The translations under genes and the position numbers were made by a program. DNA of 20,988 nt from positions 1 through 20,988 of the forward strand of contig JALCCG010000339.1 of assembly GCA_023212695.1 (NCBI GenBank). Reading direction: 5' to 3'. Below, piece by piece: positions 8,948 through 17,813 of the stretch. The DNA is from Sporisorium sorghi. Lineage: Eukaryota; Basidiomycota; Ustilaginomycetes; Ustilaginales; Ustilaginaceae. How positions within the stretch are numbered: position 1 is the stretch's first letter; each line of letters opens with the position of its first letter. Below the pieces are notes generated by a model that was given only the letters and a program-made list of their open reading frames with translations, ran no database searches and was not told the DNA's origin.

Positions 8948-9982
8948 CCAAACCCCCAACACCTCGGGGAGCATCCTCTCGACGGGGCCTGCAAAAGTAC
9001 CAATCCACGTCATCTGCATCTTCGGCGTCAGGCTCGTCGATGTTGAACACGGCCACTTTCCCCTTCATTCCTGTGCTTGACTGTGCTCGCGAACCCGGCG
9101 GCGGGGTAGACGGTGTTCGAGGTGCCGAGGACGATGATGAGGTCGCAGCGTTCTACAAGCGGTTGGATGCGGTGTAGTTCGGGGATGGGTTCGCCGAACC
9201 ACACGACGGCGGGGCGGAGCAGACCCGCGCATCCGGTTACGGCGCAGTGCGGCAGCTCTTGCACTGGAATCGGGTTGTGTTCGGCGGAGAGCGGTTGGTG
9301 CGGGTTGGTGCGCGTGTCGCCGCAGCGGGTACAGGTGGTGCGTAGGAGGCTGCCGTGCATCTCGATGATCGTTTCCCGCGCCACCGTTGCGGGGTTGTCC
9401 GTGGAGGAGGCGACCGAGTCGAGGGCTCGAGAGGACAGCCCGTCGACGTTCTGCGTGATCAGATGCACCGACTGCGCGTTGGGTAGAACCCTCTGACGCA
9501 CCGCCGGCGACAGCAGCAGCTGCGCCAGACTCAAGTGCGCCGCATTGGGCGCAGCAGACAGCACGACAGAGCGACGGTAGTGGTAGAACTGCCATACTTT
9601 GCTCGCATCGCGTCGGAAGGCCTCACTGTGTTTCCCAAAGTCTGCGCCGTCAGCTGCCGTTGCATCCTGCCTGCGCCCAGTGGCTTTCGCTCGGCGGGTT
9701 TACTCACGGCGTTGCTAGCGACATCGCATCGTGCTGCCGCCACAGTCCTGGCAGAAGGTTCTCCAGCGGCACACGGTACCATGGTTAGAGGAGGTCAGTC
9801 AATCGGTACGCCGCTCAGTCTGCATGTTTGCGGGAAGACGCACCTCCAGCTCCTCGAAACGTCGGGATGCCACTAGCTGCGCTCAGCCCGGCGCCCGCCA
9901 GCGTTTGCAGGTGCGAGGTGTCCCGTGAGACTCCAGCGCTGATTGCAGCGTCCTCCGAGCCAAGACGGCCGCGATCGTCCAC
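8948..9982 (-). pseudogene. SIRT5-like NAD-dependent deacylase (sirtuin), frameshifted near the 3' end
   Basis: Sirtuins use NAD to remove acyl groups from lysine. Readable exons are 9844-9982 (upstream end open), 9708-9747 and 9625 downward, with introns of 96 and 82 nt. Motifs in order are GAGLSAASGIPTFRGAGG, LWRQHDAMSLATP, VWQFYHYRR, TQNVDGL, the catalytic His in EMHGSL, zinc cysteine pairs (CTRC and CAVTGC), VVWFGEPIPE and VLGTSNTVYPAA. The YxxR in FYHYRR is the SIRT5-type signature for succinyl or malonyl lysine. Two breaks follow. GKVAVFNIDEPD is one frame away, with one base too many in C4 at 9060-9063. GPVERMLPEVLG is in the third frame, with one base too many in A4 at 8993-8996. Without repair the protein ends at 9028. 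No ATG lies between the upstream in-frame stop (9983-9985) and the first motif, so a 5' exon or start is missing. Gene death versus sequencing error is unresolved. Confidence 0.8.
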
Positions 9983-10782
9983 TCAGCTGCTTGTGTTGCC
10001 TCTCGATTGACGTACTATATAGTACAAGGGCCATTGGAAGCCAGGAAGGACGAAGCGAGGCAAGGCAAGGTTGGCTCGACCGCTGCTCTTTTTTTTTTTG
10101 TTTTTTGGTTTTGACAGCTCGCCATGAATGCAGCCGCCGCCACCATCTTGGACCCGTGTGCATGTTCTGCAAAAGGCGTTCGCTGCTCTTGACAGCAGCT
10201 GCAGCCACGTTGCGACGGTACATGTGCATCGCATGCAACAGTCTCGATCGCCACTACCACCCGCCGCCACTCTGGCCTGTGACGCTTCTCTCGCTTGGCC
10301 ATTTCGCACTGCGTACGAAAGTGAGTGTCAACCGTCCTGACCCTGAAAAGCCACTTTCTAACCACGTTGGATGGGGCCAGCGGGAGGGACCTGCATTGCG
10401 CCAGGTCGATCTCACGCCACACGGTGCCTTGCGCCACTAGGCAGCATGCCCGGATTCTCAGACTGTGTGTTCTTGGTGTACCAGCGAAAAACGGCTTTGA
10501 CTGTGCGGAGTGCCTGGCATTGCGAGGTGCATCGAGATGGCCGCATCGAGGGTCACACGCCTTCGCCGTGGTGTATGGGGTACGAGAAGGCTCATTGATC
10601 GCCGTGACAAAGATACATAAAGAAGCGACCCTCCTCACCGGCCGCTCATCCCCGAGTCGACCCCCCTCACACGTCGGAAGCCACTGCGCATACATCTCTT
10701 CTTCCACCCTACCAGTCGACCCTGCACCAGCACTCCTTCGCCATGCTCCAACTTCGCTCCATCTCGATCCTCGGCTCACGCG
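9983..10782. other. Intergenic: sirtuin / membrane-protein divergent region
   Basis: About 800 nt between two divergent genes. It contains a 14-bp perfect palindrome with a TATA core (10012-10025), a T-rich run at 10088-10114 ending GACAG, and TACATAA at 10614-10620. Any missing first exon of the sirtuin should lie here. The nearest minus-strand ATG is at 10032-10034, but I could not join it in frame with an acceptable intron. No other gene was recognised. Confidence 0.5.
10012..10025. promoter_or_regulatory. Palindromic TATA element GTACTATATAGTAC
   Basis: A perfect 14-bp inverted repeat with a TATATA core, 30 nt upstream of the open sirtuin reading frame on the minus strand. Core and position suit a TATA box for that gene, and the symmetry means it could be read in either direction. 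No factor is known to me for this exact sequence. Confidence 0.4.
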
Positions 10783-11707
10783 ATGCAGCCGCCGCCGCTG
10801 CGGCCATGGCAGCGTGGTCGGCCGGCATCGCCTATGCCCACGCTCATCAAGATCCCGCGCGCCATGCTCATCTGCCACTACATCTCGTTTGTCCATTCCG
10901 TCTCGCTCGTGGCCTCGGACATGGCCGACGTCGTCGCGCGTGTCGATCAGAAGCAGTGGGCGCTCATCGAGTGGATCCTCATGCTCTCGGACGAGCTGTA
11001 CTGCACCACGTTCTTCTGCGTCAAGCTGCACCAGCTCGGATGGGGATGGGGTCAGGACAAGCACGTCTCGCGCAACTTTTTGGATACGCTCAAGAAGATT
11101 TTGATCAGTGCGCTGGCGTGCTTTGTCGGATCTTGCTCATTGCGCTGATCGTGATGCAGGCGTTGAGGTATAGGCCGGACCTGAAGGGGTATGTGTTTGC
11201 GACGTTCGTGCCGATGACCGTCATCAGCGCTGCTTTTGCTAAGTTTCGAGACAGAGTGACAGCGCAGGGGAGGTGATATCTGACGACGCTATTTTCGCCG
11301 CCTCTCATTTTTTCCGCTCACTTTTTTCTTTTACTGCAGCTACGCTGTGGCCAGCCATTCGCGCAGAGCAGATCCGACGCAAGCAGGCAGCTGCGCTCGC
11401 GCCCATCCACACACTGCGCAGCCAGGGCCAGTCGAACAAGTTCCTCACCACACAGCGCAGCTTCGACACGGACGACGACAAGGACGCCATCGCCAACAAG
11501 CTCTTCAACGCGTCCAACGTCGAGCTGGAGGTGCTCGACCACCACCAGCACCAGACGGTGCCTACGCTCAGCAAGCGCGGTCTGGATGGTCATGTGGATG
11601 CGCGATCGCGTTCGACGACGGCCGAGTCCAAGGAGGTAGGGGAAAGTGTTGCGTCGGTGCGTGTTGGTGCGCCTCATAATGCGCTTTTCGACACGCTCCG
11701 GATGTGA
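10783..11707 (+). pseudogene. Unrecognised multi-span membrane protein with two apparent single-base indels
   Basis: I do not recognise the family. From ATG 10783 the frame gives a Pro/Arg-rich head, then hydrophobic stretches around MLICHYISFVHSVSL and IEWILML, then CTTFFCVKLHQL. It stops at 11146-11148. One frame over, the sequence continues as a clear membrane segment (ILLIALIVMQAL) and YVFATFVPMTVISAAFA. This implies one base is missing near 11128-11131. An intron at 11273-11339 (GTGATA...TTTACTGCAG, long pyrimidine run) leads to a hydrophilic tail with the LWPAIRAEQIRRKQ segment, ending at 11707. The intron phase fits only if one G of the G4 at 11267-11270 is extra, so the two indels cancel. 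An ATG at 10743 in another frame has good context and is an alternative start. Probably three or four membrane helices. It is convergent with the GH51 gene. Confidence 0.6.
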
Positions 11708-11894
11708 GTGGGATCGCGATCACGACGGTGACTGAGGAGAAGTGGAGCGAGGCTCGAGGGGTTGGCACTCTGCGCTGTTGTCACAGCTCACTCGCACTCT
11801 GTGTCTCTCTGCGTTGCACTCGGGATCCGCTCGCTCTTGGACAGTCCTTTCATCCTTTTTGTCATTTCATCTTTCGAATACCCATCCTTTCCTT

Positions 11895-13616
11895 TTACAG
11901 TATGGTGCCTTCAAAGATGAAGAACGTCCACGAGTGCTTTCGGACCGGGTGCGAGCCTTGCTCGGTCCAATCCTTCGCGTTGTACTTTGTGATCTTTGGC
12001 ACAACCACGTCGGGGCTCTCGAACGTGTTCTTGGCCAACAGATCGTCGTGATACAGAGCATGCGTCTCGACGCTCTCGATCTGAAACCCGTCAAAGCTGA
12101 TCTGTCCGCTCCAGTCAGCGGTGGGATGTCGGTTGAGCACGCTGAGTCGAATGCTCGCCTTCTTGGAGCCCTGCTGCTCGACGATCATGCCGACGCAGTC
12201 GACGTAGGCCGGTTTCGAAATGTGCTGGATCCACTCTGGGTACGTCGGGCCCTCGTACGTGTCCGGCGTGAAGCCCAGATTGAGCAGGCGGCCGTTCTTC
12301 ATGTGCCGCGCAAACAGACGCAAAGGCCAGTAGGTCGTCTGGAACAACAAGCCCTCGGGGCTCGTCATCAATGGCGAGATCACATTGACGCTCTGTGCGA
12401 TGCACGCGATCCCGACATGCTTGGACTTGCGCACGAGCACGTTGAGCCAGGCGACGACGCCGAGCATGTCTGTATAGTCGTACGCCTGCTCGAGGCCCTG
12501 TGAGCCAGGAGCCTTGAGTTCGTCCCAGACGTTCCACTCGTCGTAGCAGATCTTGACGTCGCGCGCGGCCACTTTCTGATCGCGGTCGTTCCAGTCGAGC
12601 AGCGATTGCGCCTTGTCGATCTTGGCGAGGTCGATGAGCGATGCGCAGATCTCGATGCCTCGCTCGGCTGCGGCGGGACCGAAGACGTTCTTCTCGTATT
12701 CGAAGCCCTGGATCGTGCTGTAGTGCTCGTGGCCCAGCATCGAGTACAGATGGATGGAGTGCAAGTCGACGACGCCGATGAGGCCGTTGAGCACCTCGCG
12801 GTCCCACTCGGAGTTGCCCTGGTTCCCGCACGAAGCGAGCTGGATCGACGGGTCGACGAGCTTCATCCCGTGCGCCCAGCGTTTCGCCACCTTGGTGTAA
12901 TCCGTAGCGTCGAGGAAACCAACCTGCCAGGGGCCGTGCATCTCGTTGCCGAGCCCCCAGTATCGCACGTTGTGCGGCTCGTCGCGGCCCGTGTTGCGGC
13001 GCCGCAGGTTGGCCCAGTACGTGTCGCCGGTGCCGTTGCAGTACTCGAGCCAGGCGAGCGCTTCTTCGTACGTACCCGTGCCCACGTTGATGCAAAAGTA
13101 CGGCTCGACGTTGAGCTCGCGGCAGTAGTCGATGAACTCGTCCGTGCCGAAATGGTTGGTTTCAGTCGAGAGCCAGGCCAGCTCGACGCGCTTGGGACGC
13201 TCCGAGATGGGGCCGATGCCGTCCTGCCAGTGATAGTTGCTCACAAAGTTGCCGCCAGGCCAACGAAGGATGGGCATCTCGAGCTCGCCGTCTTTCGCGA
13301 GGATCTTGACCACATCCTTGCGCCACGCAAGACGGCCCTTGGTGCGCTCATCTCCCTTGTCCTGCTTTTCGAGGATCGAGGCTGGGCTGGGGTTTTTGGG
13401 GTCGTCGACGATGCCCCCGTAAATACCGCGTCCAAGATGCTCGACAAAGCCCGAGTAGAGCTTATCGCTCACCAAGGGTGCTGAGCGCGCAAGTGTGAGG
13501 GAGCGCGGGTGGATGCGAATCGGCTCGCTGGCGAGTTGCGCCGGATGTTGGAAGCTGTGCTTTCGCAGCGCGGCAGGCGTTTCGGAGCTGGCTGCGTACG
13601 GGTTAACGCCTGCCAT
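11895..13616 (-). CDS. Intracellular GH51 alpha-L-arabinofuranosidase
   Basis: It removes terminal alpha-L-arabinofuranosyl units from arabino-oligosaccharides. The product is 573 residues with no intron and no signal peptide, like the cytosolic bacterial-type AbfA branch rather than the secreted fungal GH51 enzymes. Family marks are FVEHLGRGIYGGI near the start, the substrate-binding LRWPGGNFVSNYHWQDGIGP at 117-136, the acid/base Glu225 in GLGNEMHGPW and the nucleophile Glu360 in ICYDEWNVW. The Trp and Asn residues around both are present. The beta-sandwich C-terminal domain runs to the end. The start at MAGVNPYAAS is the first in frame. It is divergent from the sugar transporter across 1.35 kb that holds a cluster of CCCCAC/GTGGGG sites. 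Position beside a transporter and an arabinanase-like gene suggests it handles imported arabino-oligosaccharides. Confidence 0.95.
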   Translation of the reverse strand: MAGVNPYAASSETPAALRKHSFQHPAQLASEPIRIHPRSLTLARSAPLVSDKLYSGFVEHLGRGIYGGIVDDPKNPSPASILEKQDKGDERTKGRLAWRKDVVKILAKDGELEMPILRWPGGNFVSNYHWQDGIGPISERPKRVELAWLSTETNHFGTDEFIDYCRELNVEPYFCINVGTGTYEEALAWLEYCNGTGDTYWANLRRRNTGRDEPHNVRYWGLGNEMHGPWQVGFLDATDYTKVAKRWAHGMKLVDPSIQLASCGNQGNSEWDREVLNGLIGVVDLHSIHLYSMLGHEHYSTIQGFEYEKNVFGPAAAERGIEICASLIDLAKIDKAQSLLDWNDRDQKVAARDVKICYDEWNVWDELKAPGSQGLEQAYDYTDMLGVVAWLNVLVRKSKHVGIACIAQSVNVISPLMTSPEGLLFQTTYWPLRLFARHMKNGRLLNLGFTPDTYEGPTYPEWIQHISKPAYVDCVGMIVEQQGSKKASIRLSVLNRHPTADWSGQISFDGFQIESVETHALYHDDLLAKNTFESPDVVVPKITKYNAKDWTEQGSHPVRKHSWTFFIFEGTIL

Positions 13617-13819
13617 TGTTGTTCTGGACGAGTGGAGACGACGTTCTCGAGGTGGTAGGTAGATGAGATGGTAGTGAAGCGAGGAGGGCTCAGAGAAGAT
13701 TAACAGGGGTTCTCACAAGCAAGAAGCTGCTCTTTGCTGCAATCGCATCCTTTCAGAGCTCAGTTCCGCTTTCTTGCCAGAACATCCTGTTGGACCGTTC
13801 CAAGCGAGCGGACGATCTC

Positions 13820-13855
13820 CCCCACCTGGAAGAGCAAGTGGGGGTGGCTCCCCAC
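13820..13855. promoter_or_regulatory. Cluster of Mig1/CreA-type carbon-repression sites
   Basis: CCCCAC at 13820-13825, GTGGGG at 13838-13843 and CCCCAC at 13850-13855. The last two form an inverted pair with a 6-nt spacer. All match SYGGRG, the CreA/Mig1 consensus of ascomycetes, on one strand or the other. They lie 204-239 nt upstream of the GH51 start. A role in glucose repression is inferred from motif and context. Confidence 0.45.
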
Positions 13856-14220
13856 GTTTGTGGCTGGAGCGTGCGCTCTTCGGGGGTGGGCAAGGCACGA
13901 TCAGAATTGACCGAGGTCTTGTGGCCAGCTAATCGTCTCACGGCAATCCTTGATCCGGAGATCTCTGCATGCTCGCAACACGGTTCTGCCGAACAGAGCA
14001 GCTGAAACTGCTGTCAAAGATTGCCCGAATTGCAGTCACAAGAACGACTGACCACGAAGCGTCAGGATGTCGCTCTGCAACCGGGACAAAGACAACAAAG
14101 GGACCGGACCACCTTTACACCGCTTCTTGCTGTTGCTGTTGCAGACTATCAACAGCGACCAGAGAAATCACCGACCAAGAGTCGGAGTCGCAAAAAAAAA
14201 AAACACCATGTGTTCGCAAA

Positions 14221-14242
14221 TCTCTCTCTCTCTCTCTCTCTC
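14221..14242. repeat. (TC)11 microsatellite
   Basis: There are 22 nt of TC repeat about 725 nt upstream of the transporter start, close after an A12 run at 14192-14203. No role is evident. Confidence 0.9.
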
Positions 14243-14840
14243 TTTCCCCCATGTTTCACTCGTACTCCGCCAGTTCGGCCATCCACCTCGTTGAGGGTGG
14301 CAAGATCGACTGCCTCCAGCTTGTCGCAGTCGTAGATTTCCAAGTTGGATCGTCATGCCACTTGCACTGCACGCAGCAAATGTGGTGTGAAACGAGGTCA
14401 CAGGAACCAAGGGGTGCCTGGGACAGCCATGTGTCGTGAATCAGGAACGCCTAGAAAGGCCACGCTTGCGACCGTCCACATCGGTTCGAGGGCCTCCTTT
14501 CTCGGACATCTAGTGACCCGAGCGCCAACTCGAACGCGAGGAGAAGACGCAGGCACGACACCACGCCTTCTGACGACGAGATATCCCTCGAACGCGTTAT
14601 CCTCCCTTGCTTTCAGAACTGTCCCGTTGCCAGCGACGGAAACGGTGTATCATCGGTCGAACATACCGCCGCTGCCCCTTTTCGCTGAGCTGCAAGACAC
14701 TAGCGATGTCGCTTCCTCGCATGCTTTGCGCTTTGTGTCTGGGCAGCGCGCCGCGGAATTGCTTCCCCCGCATCGCTACCATGTGTTCGGTGCGGGCCCC
14801 CACGTTTTCGCCACTCGTGTGGACGACATCGTCGACGGGC

Positions 14841-14848
14841 ATATAATA
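14841..14848 (+). promoter_or_regulatory. Probable TATA box of the sugar transporter
   Basis: ATATAATA lies 118 nt before the transporter start codon and is followed by a C/T-rich leader. The call rests on sequence and spacing. Confidence 0.5.
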
Positions 14849-14965
14849 CTCCGGTCGTCCTCGTTGACTTGGATGCTCTCCGTCCCTCGACACGCTCACT
14901 GCTAGCAAGACACGCCCTCAAACACCCCCTTCTTGCCTTACTCGAGCGACTCCACCTGATCCAAG

Positions 14966-16617
14966 ATGGCGCTGCCTCCGAAGCTCTACACGTGGCTCTG
15001 CGGCTGTTTCGCATCCCTCGGCTCCATTCTCTTTGGTTATGGTATGTATCACACACTCGAACTTGATCCAGAAGAAAGCTCAGCATGCTCACACTAAGCC
15101 TTTTCCTCCTCAACAGATCTCGGTGTCGTTGCCGGTGTCATCGTGGCACCCGACTTTGTGCGCGTCACCAAGAATCCCAGTTCGGACTACGTCGGCTTCA
15201 TCGTCAGCTCCATGCTGCTCGGAGCGTTTGTCGGCTGCGTCCCCGCTTCGCTGATCGCGGATGCCCTTTCGCGCCGCTTCGCCATCATCGTGGGTGCTCT
15301 CGTGTTCATTCTCGGTGGTGTGCTTCAGACTGCTGCTCAGGACCAGGGCATGATGATGGCGGGTCGCTTCTTTGCCGGTATCGGCATCGGCATGCTTTCG
15401 CTGCTCGCGCCTCTGTATCAGTCCGAGATCGCCCACCCGTCTATCCGCGGTCGGCTCACCACGCTGCAGCAGTTCTTCCTGGGTATCGGCGCGCTCATCG
15501 CCAGCTTTGTCGTTTACGGGGCGAACCTGCGACCACCACAATACCGTCTTCGAGTGGCGATTCCCGCTGGGGTTGCAGATCGCACCTGCTGTTCCGCTGG
15601 CGTTCCTGATCATGCTGTTCCCAGAGTCGCCGCGGTGGCTCATGTCCAAGGGCCGCGAGGAGGAGGCGCTGCGCTCGCTCGCCCGTCTCCATGCGCGCGG
15701 CGACACCTCGGACACCTTTGTCCGCGCCCAACTCGCCGAGATCAAGGCCAAGCTCGCCGAAGAAAAGGGCACGGGCAAGTGGCTGGTCCGAGATCTTCAA
15801 CAACTCTCAGAACATCCGCAAAGTTGCTATTGGCGTGATCCTGCAGTTCTCGGTGCAGATCACCGGCGTGTCTGCGATCCAGTACTACGCGCCCGAGATC
15901 TTGGGTGCGTTCGGATACTCGAACTCCAAGATCTTCCTGCTGCAGAGCATAAACTCGATCATCGCGCTCATCGGCGAGGGCTGCTGTATTCTGTTTGTCG
16001 ACAAGCTCGGGAGGAGGTGGCCGCTGATTATCGGTAATGCGATGGCAGGCGCGTGTTTCGCCGTCGCTACAGCGCTTCAAGCTGTCTACCCGGCAGACGG
16101 TGCCAACTTCAACCCCCATGCCGGTGTCGCTTTCATCGCTATGATCTGGATCTTCAACTTTACCTTCTCGGCTGCCATCGGGCCTCTGTCTTTCGCCATT
16201 CCGGTCGAACTGATGGGCACGTCGATCCGCGCAAAGGGTACGGCGCTGACGAGCATCAGCTGCTGGCTGGCCAACTTTATGATCGGTCAGGTCACGCCCA
16301 AGGCGCTGGAGAGTGTAGGTTGGAAGTACTACATCCTTTTCGCTGTGGGAGGGCTTACGAACGCTCCGACATTCTGGCTGATCCTGCCCGAGACCAAGGG
16401 ACGAACGCTCGAAGAGATGGACGCGTTCATCGACAACACCCCCTGGATCGTCGCCTTCAACAACACCAGCATCGGCTCCAACAAGGAGCGAGAGGAGCAG
16501 CTCCGACGGGGTATCACTACGGTCGCGAGGCCCGATATCTACGAGACTGGAAGCCATGATGGGAAGATGGACGGTCTCAAGACTAGCAGCCACGACCACG
16601 ACCTTGAGAAGCATTGA
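14966..16617 (+). pseudogene. MFS sugar-porter family transporter with two frameshifts
   Basis: A plasma-membrane sugar transporter of the major facilitator superfamily. Exon 1 is 14966-15041; an intron at 15042-15116 (GTATGT...CAACAG) leads to the rest. Sugar-porter marks are GYDLGVVAG at the splice, GRFFAGIGIGMLSLLAPLYQSEI, RGRLTTLQQFFLGIGALIAS, FPESPRWLMSKGREEEAL, ITGVSAIQYYAPEI, DKLGRRWPLI, IPVELMGTSIRAKG and PETKGRTLEEMD. About 12 membrane helices are expected. The frame changes twice, each time by one extra base. The first is at or near the G4 at 15518-15521 (VVYG then DHHNTVFEWRFPLGL). The second is at 15783-15789 (GTGKW then SEIFNNSQNIRK). Uncorrected, translation ends at 15838, after about five helices. 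Everything after each break stays well conserved, so the damage is recent or an error. The neighbouring GH51 and GH93-like genes suggest an arabinose or arabino-oligosaccharide substrate. Confidence 0.88.
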
Positions 16618-17813
16618 TTTCGGGGCTGCTATGTTTAGTGACTGCACAAGTCTTGTAGACAATGTTTGACGGCCTTGCTCTCTCCCTGTTTTCCCGTCGA
16701 TACCACTTCTCACTCAGGCAATGTATGAAGCTGTTACCGTGACTGCGCCGACCAAGGAAATGTGCTTGTGGTGTTGCTTTCGAAGCTTGACAGCTATCGG
16801 CTGAGGCCCGCTGAGAGAATCGCCAAGTCTCGAAGCCTGTTTGGTTGAACTTGCTCTCCATGGCAGCGCCGCAAAGACGCTTCGAGTCTACAACAACAGG
16901 ATGCCCAGCCTCTGATACTTGCTCGGATCGCGCATGTGCGTCCGATCCCGAACCCAGAGTCACTCTGAACCGACACAGATCTCGGTGCGAGTGGCCGACT
17001 GGACTCGACGCGGAGCAGAGATCTCCGAGGAGGATCAACTTTGCTCCGGGAGCGATACATTGCCGCATGCTCCAAGCGAGGAGAAAGAGAGAAAGCCGAA
17101 CGTCTTTGCCTTTTGACCGAGATCTGCAGTGTGGTCGTGCTTCTGCGGACTGCAAGGAGGAGAACAATATAGCTTGGACGACGCAGCTGTGCAGTCTTCA
17201 TGGCCTTGTCCGCGAAAGCCGCCCTGTATCCGCAGCGCGTCGAACTCGCCTGCTGGAACCGACTTGGCAACCGCAATCTCGAGCACGTCCAAGAATGCCG
17301 TGCAGACAACCTTCTCGAGAAGAACAGGATAGCCGAAGAAAGTGTGGCGTTGAGTGTGGGGCTCGGTGACAACGTGTACCCTCCATCTTTGATCTACTTG
17401 GTACTGCACCATTGCGGCAATGTCGGCAAGAACCACGAGACCGCGCAGTCGGAGACGCAACCTTGTTTCGTTGCACAGCGATCATGCAGCCAGCAAACTG
17501 GAAGAGCACAACGAGCCGTTTTGGGAGGGGTCGCAGTTGGGTCTGTGCTGAAGGCCTCGTGGTCGTTCAGGTACAGGCTCTCGAGCATGCATGCTTTGAC
17601 CAAGCTTGTCCTTCTAGTCTTCCTGAAGCGAGGCTGTACATCTCTCCAAGCATACTACACCGGTTGAGAAGTACATAAGGGTAGCTTGACCTCGCCGTCA
17701 AGGGCATTCTCCGTCACATACATCATCCTCACTCAACAGAGCCCGGCTCAAGCCACCAACTGGCGAACAACAACCAAACCTTCACACATCACCCATTGGA
17801 CCACACCGCCAAG
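16618..17813. other. Intergenic: upstream of the arabinanase-like gene
   Basis: About 1.2 kb between two same-strand genes. Overlapping long open frames exist on both strands (plus 17200-17667, minus 17035-17460), but neither shows a recognisable domain, splice signals or a clear membrane or secretion pattern. A weak TATA-like TACATAA is at 17672-17678, 136 nt before the next start. I call no gene here. Confidence 0.45.

Larger units (their letters stand above)
13617..14965. other. Intergenic: GH51 / sugar transporter divergent promoter
   Basis: This 1.35-kb stretch should carry both promoters. It contains three CCCCAC/GTGGGG sites at 13820-13855, an A12 run (14192-14203), (TC)11 (14221-14242) and a TATA-like ATATAATA (14841-14848). 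A 186-codon plus-strand frame at 14345-14905 has no recognisable domain and overlaps the promoter, so I do not call it. Confidence 0.55.

Noticed and set aside
7742..9019. Minus-strand frame of 425 codons opposite the proteasome beta5 gene
   Set aside because: It is antisense to a gene with a firm identity and strong codon bias, which keeps the opposite frame open. Only its first few codons carry the displaced sirtuin end.
10015..11064. Minus-strand frame of 349 codons across the intergenic region and the membrane-protein gene
   Set aside because: Half lies in noncoding sequence and half is the mirror of a frame with membrane segments. No domain was recognised.
11102..11160. A 52-nt intron to explain the frame change in the membrane protein
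   Set aside because: The ends and a branch-like site exist, but splicing leads straight to a TAG and discards an obvious membrane segment.
14478..14496. tRNA-like T-loop sequence near GGTTCGAGGGCC
   Set aside because: No matching acceptor, D-arm or anticodon arm could be found at the right distances.
14345..14905. Plus-strand frame of 186 codons upstream of the transporter
   Set aside because: No recognisable domain. It overlaps the TATA-like site and promoter of the transporter, and its composition is unlike that of its neighbours.
17035..17667. Overlapping frames on both strands between the transporter and the arabinanase
   Set aside because: Neither strand has a recognisable motif, signal peptide or splice pattern, and I could not choose between them.
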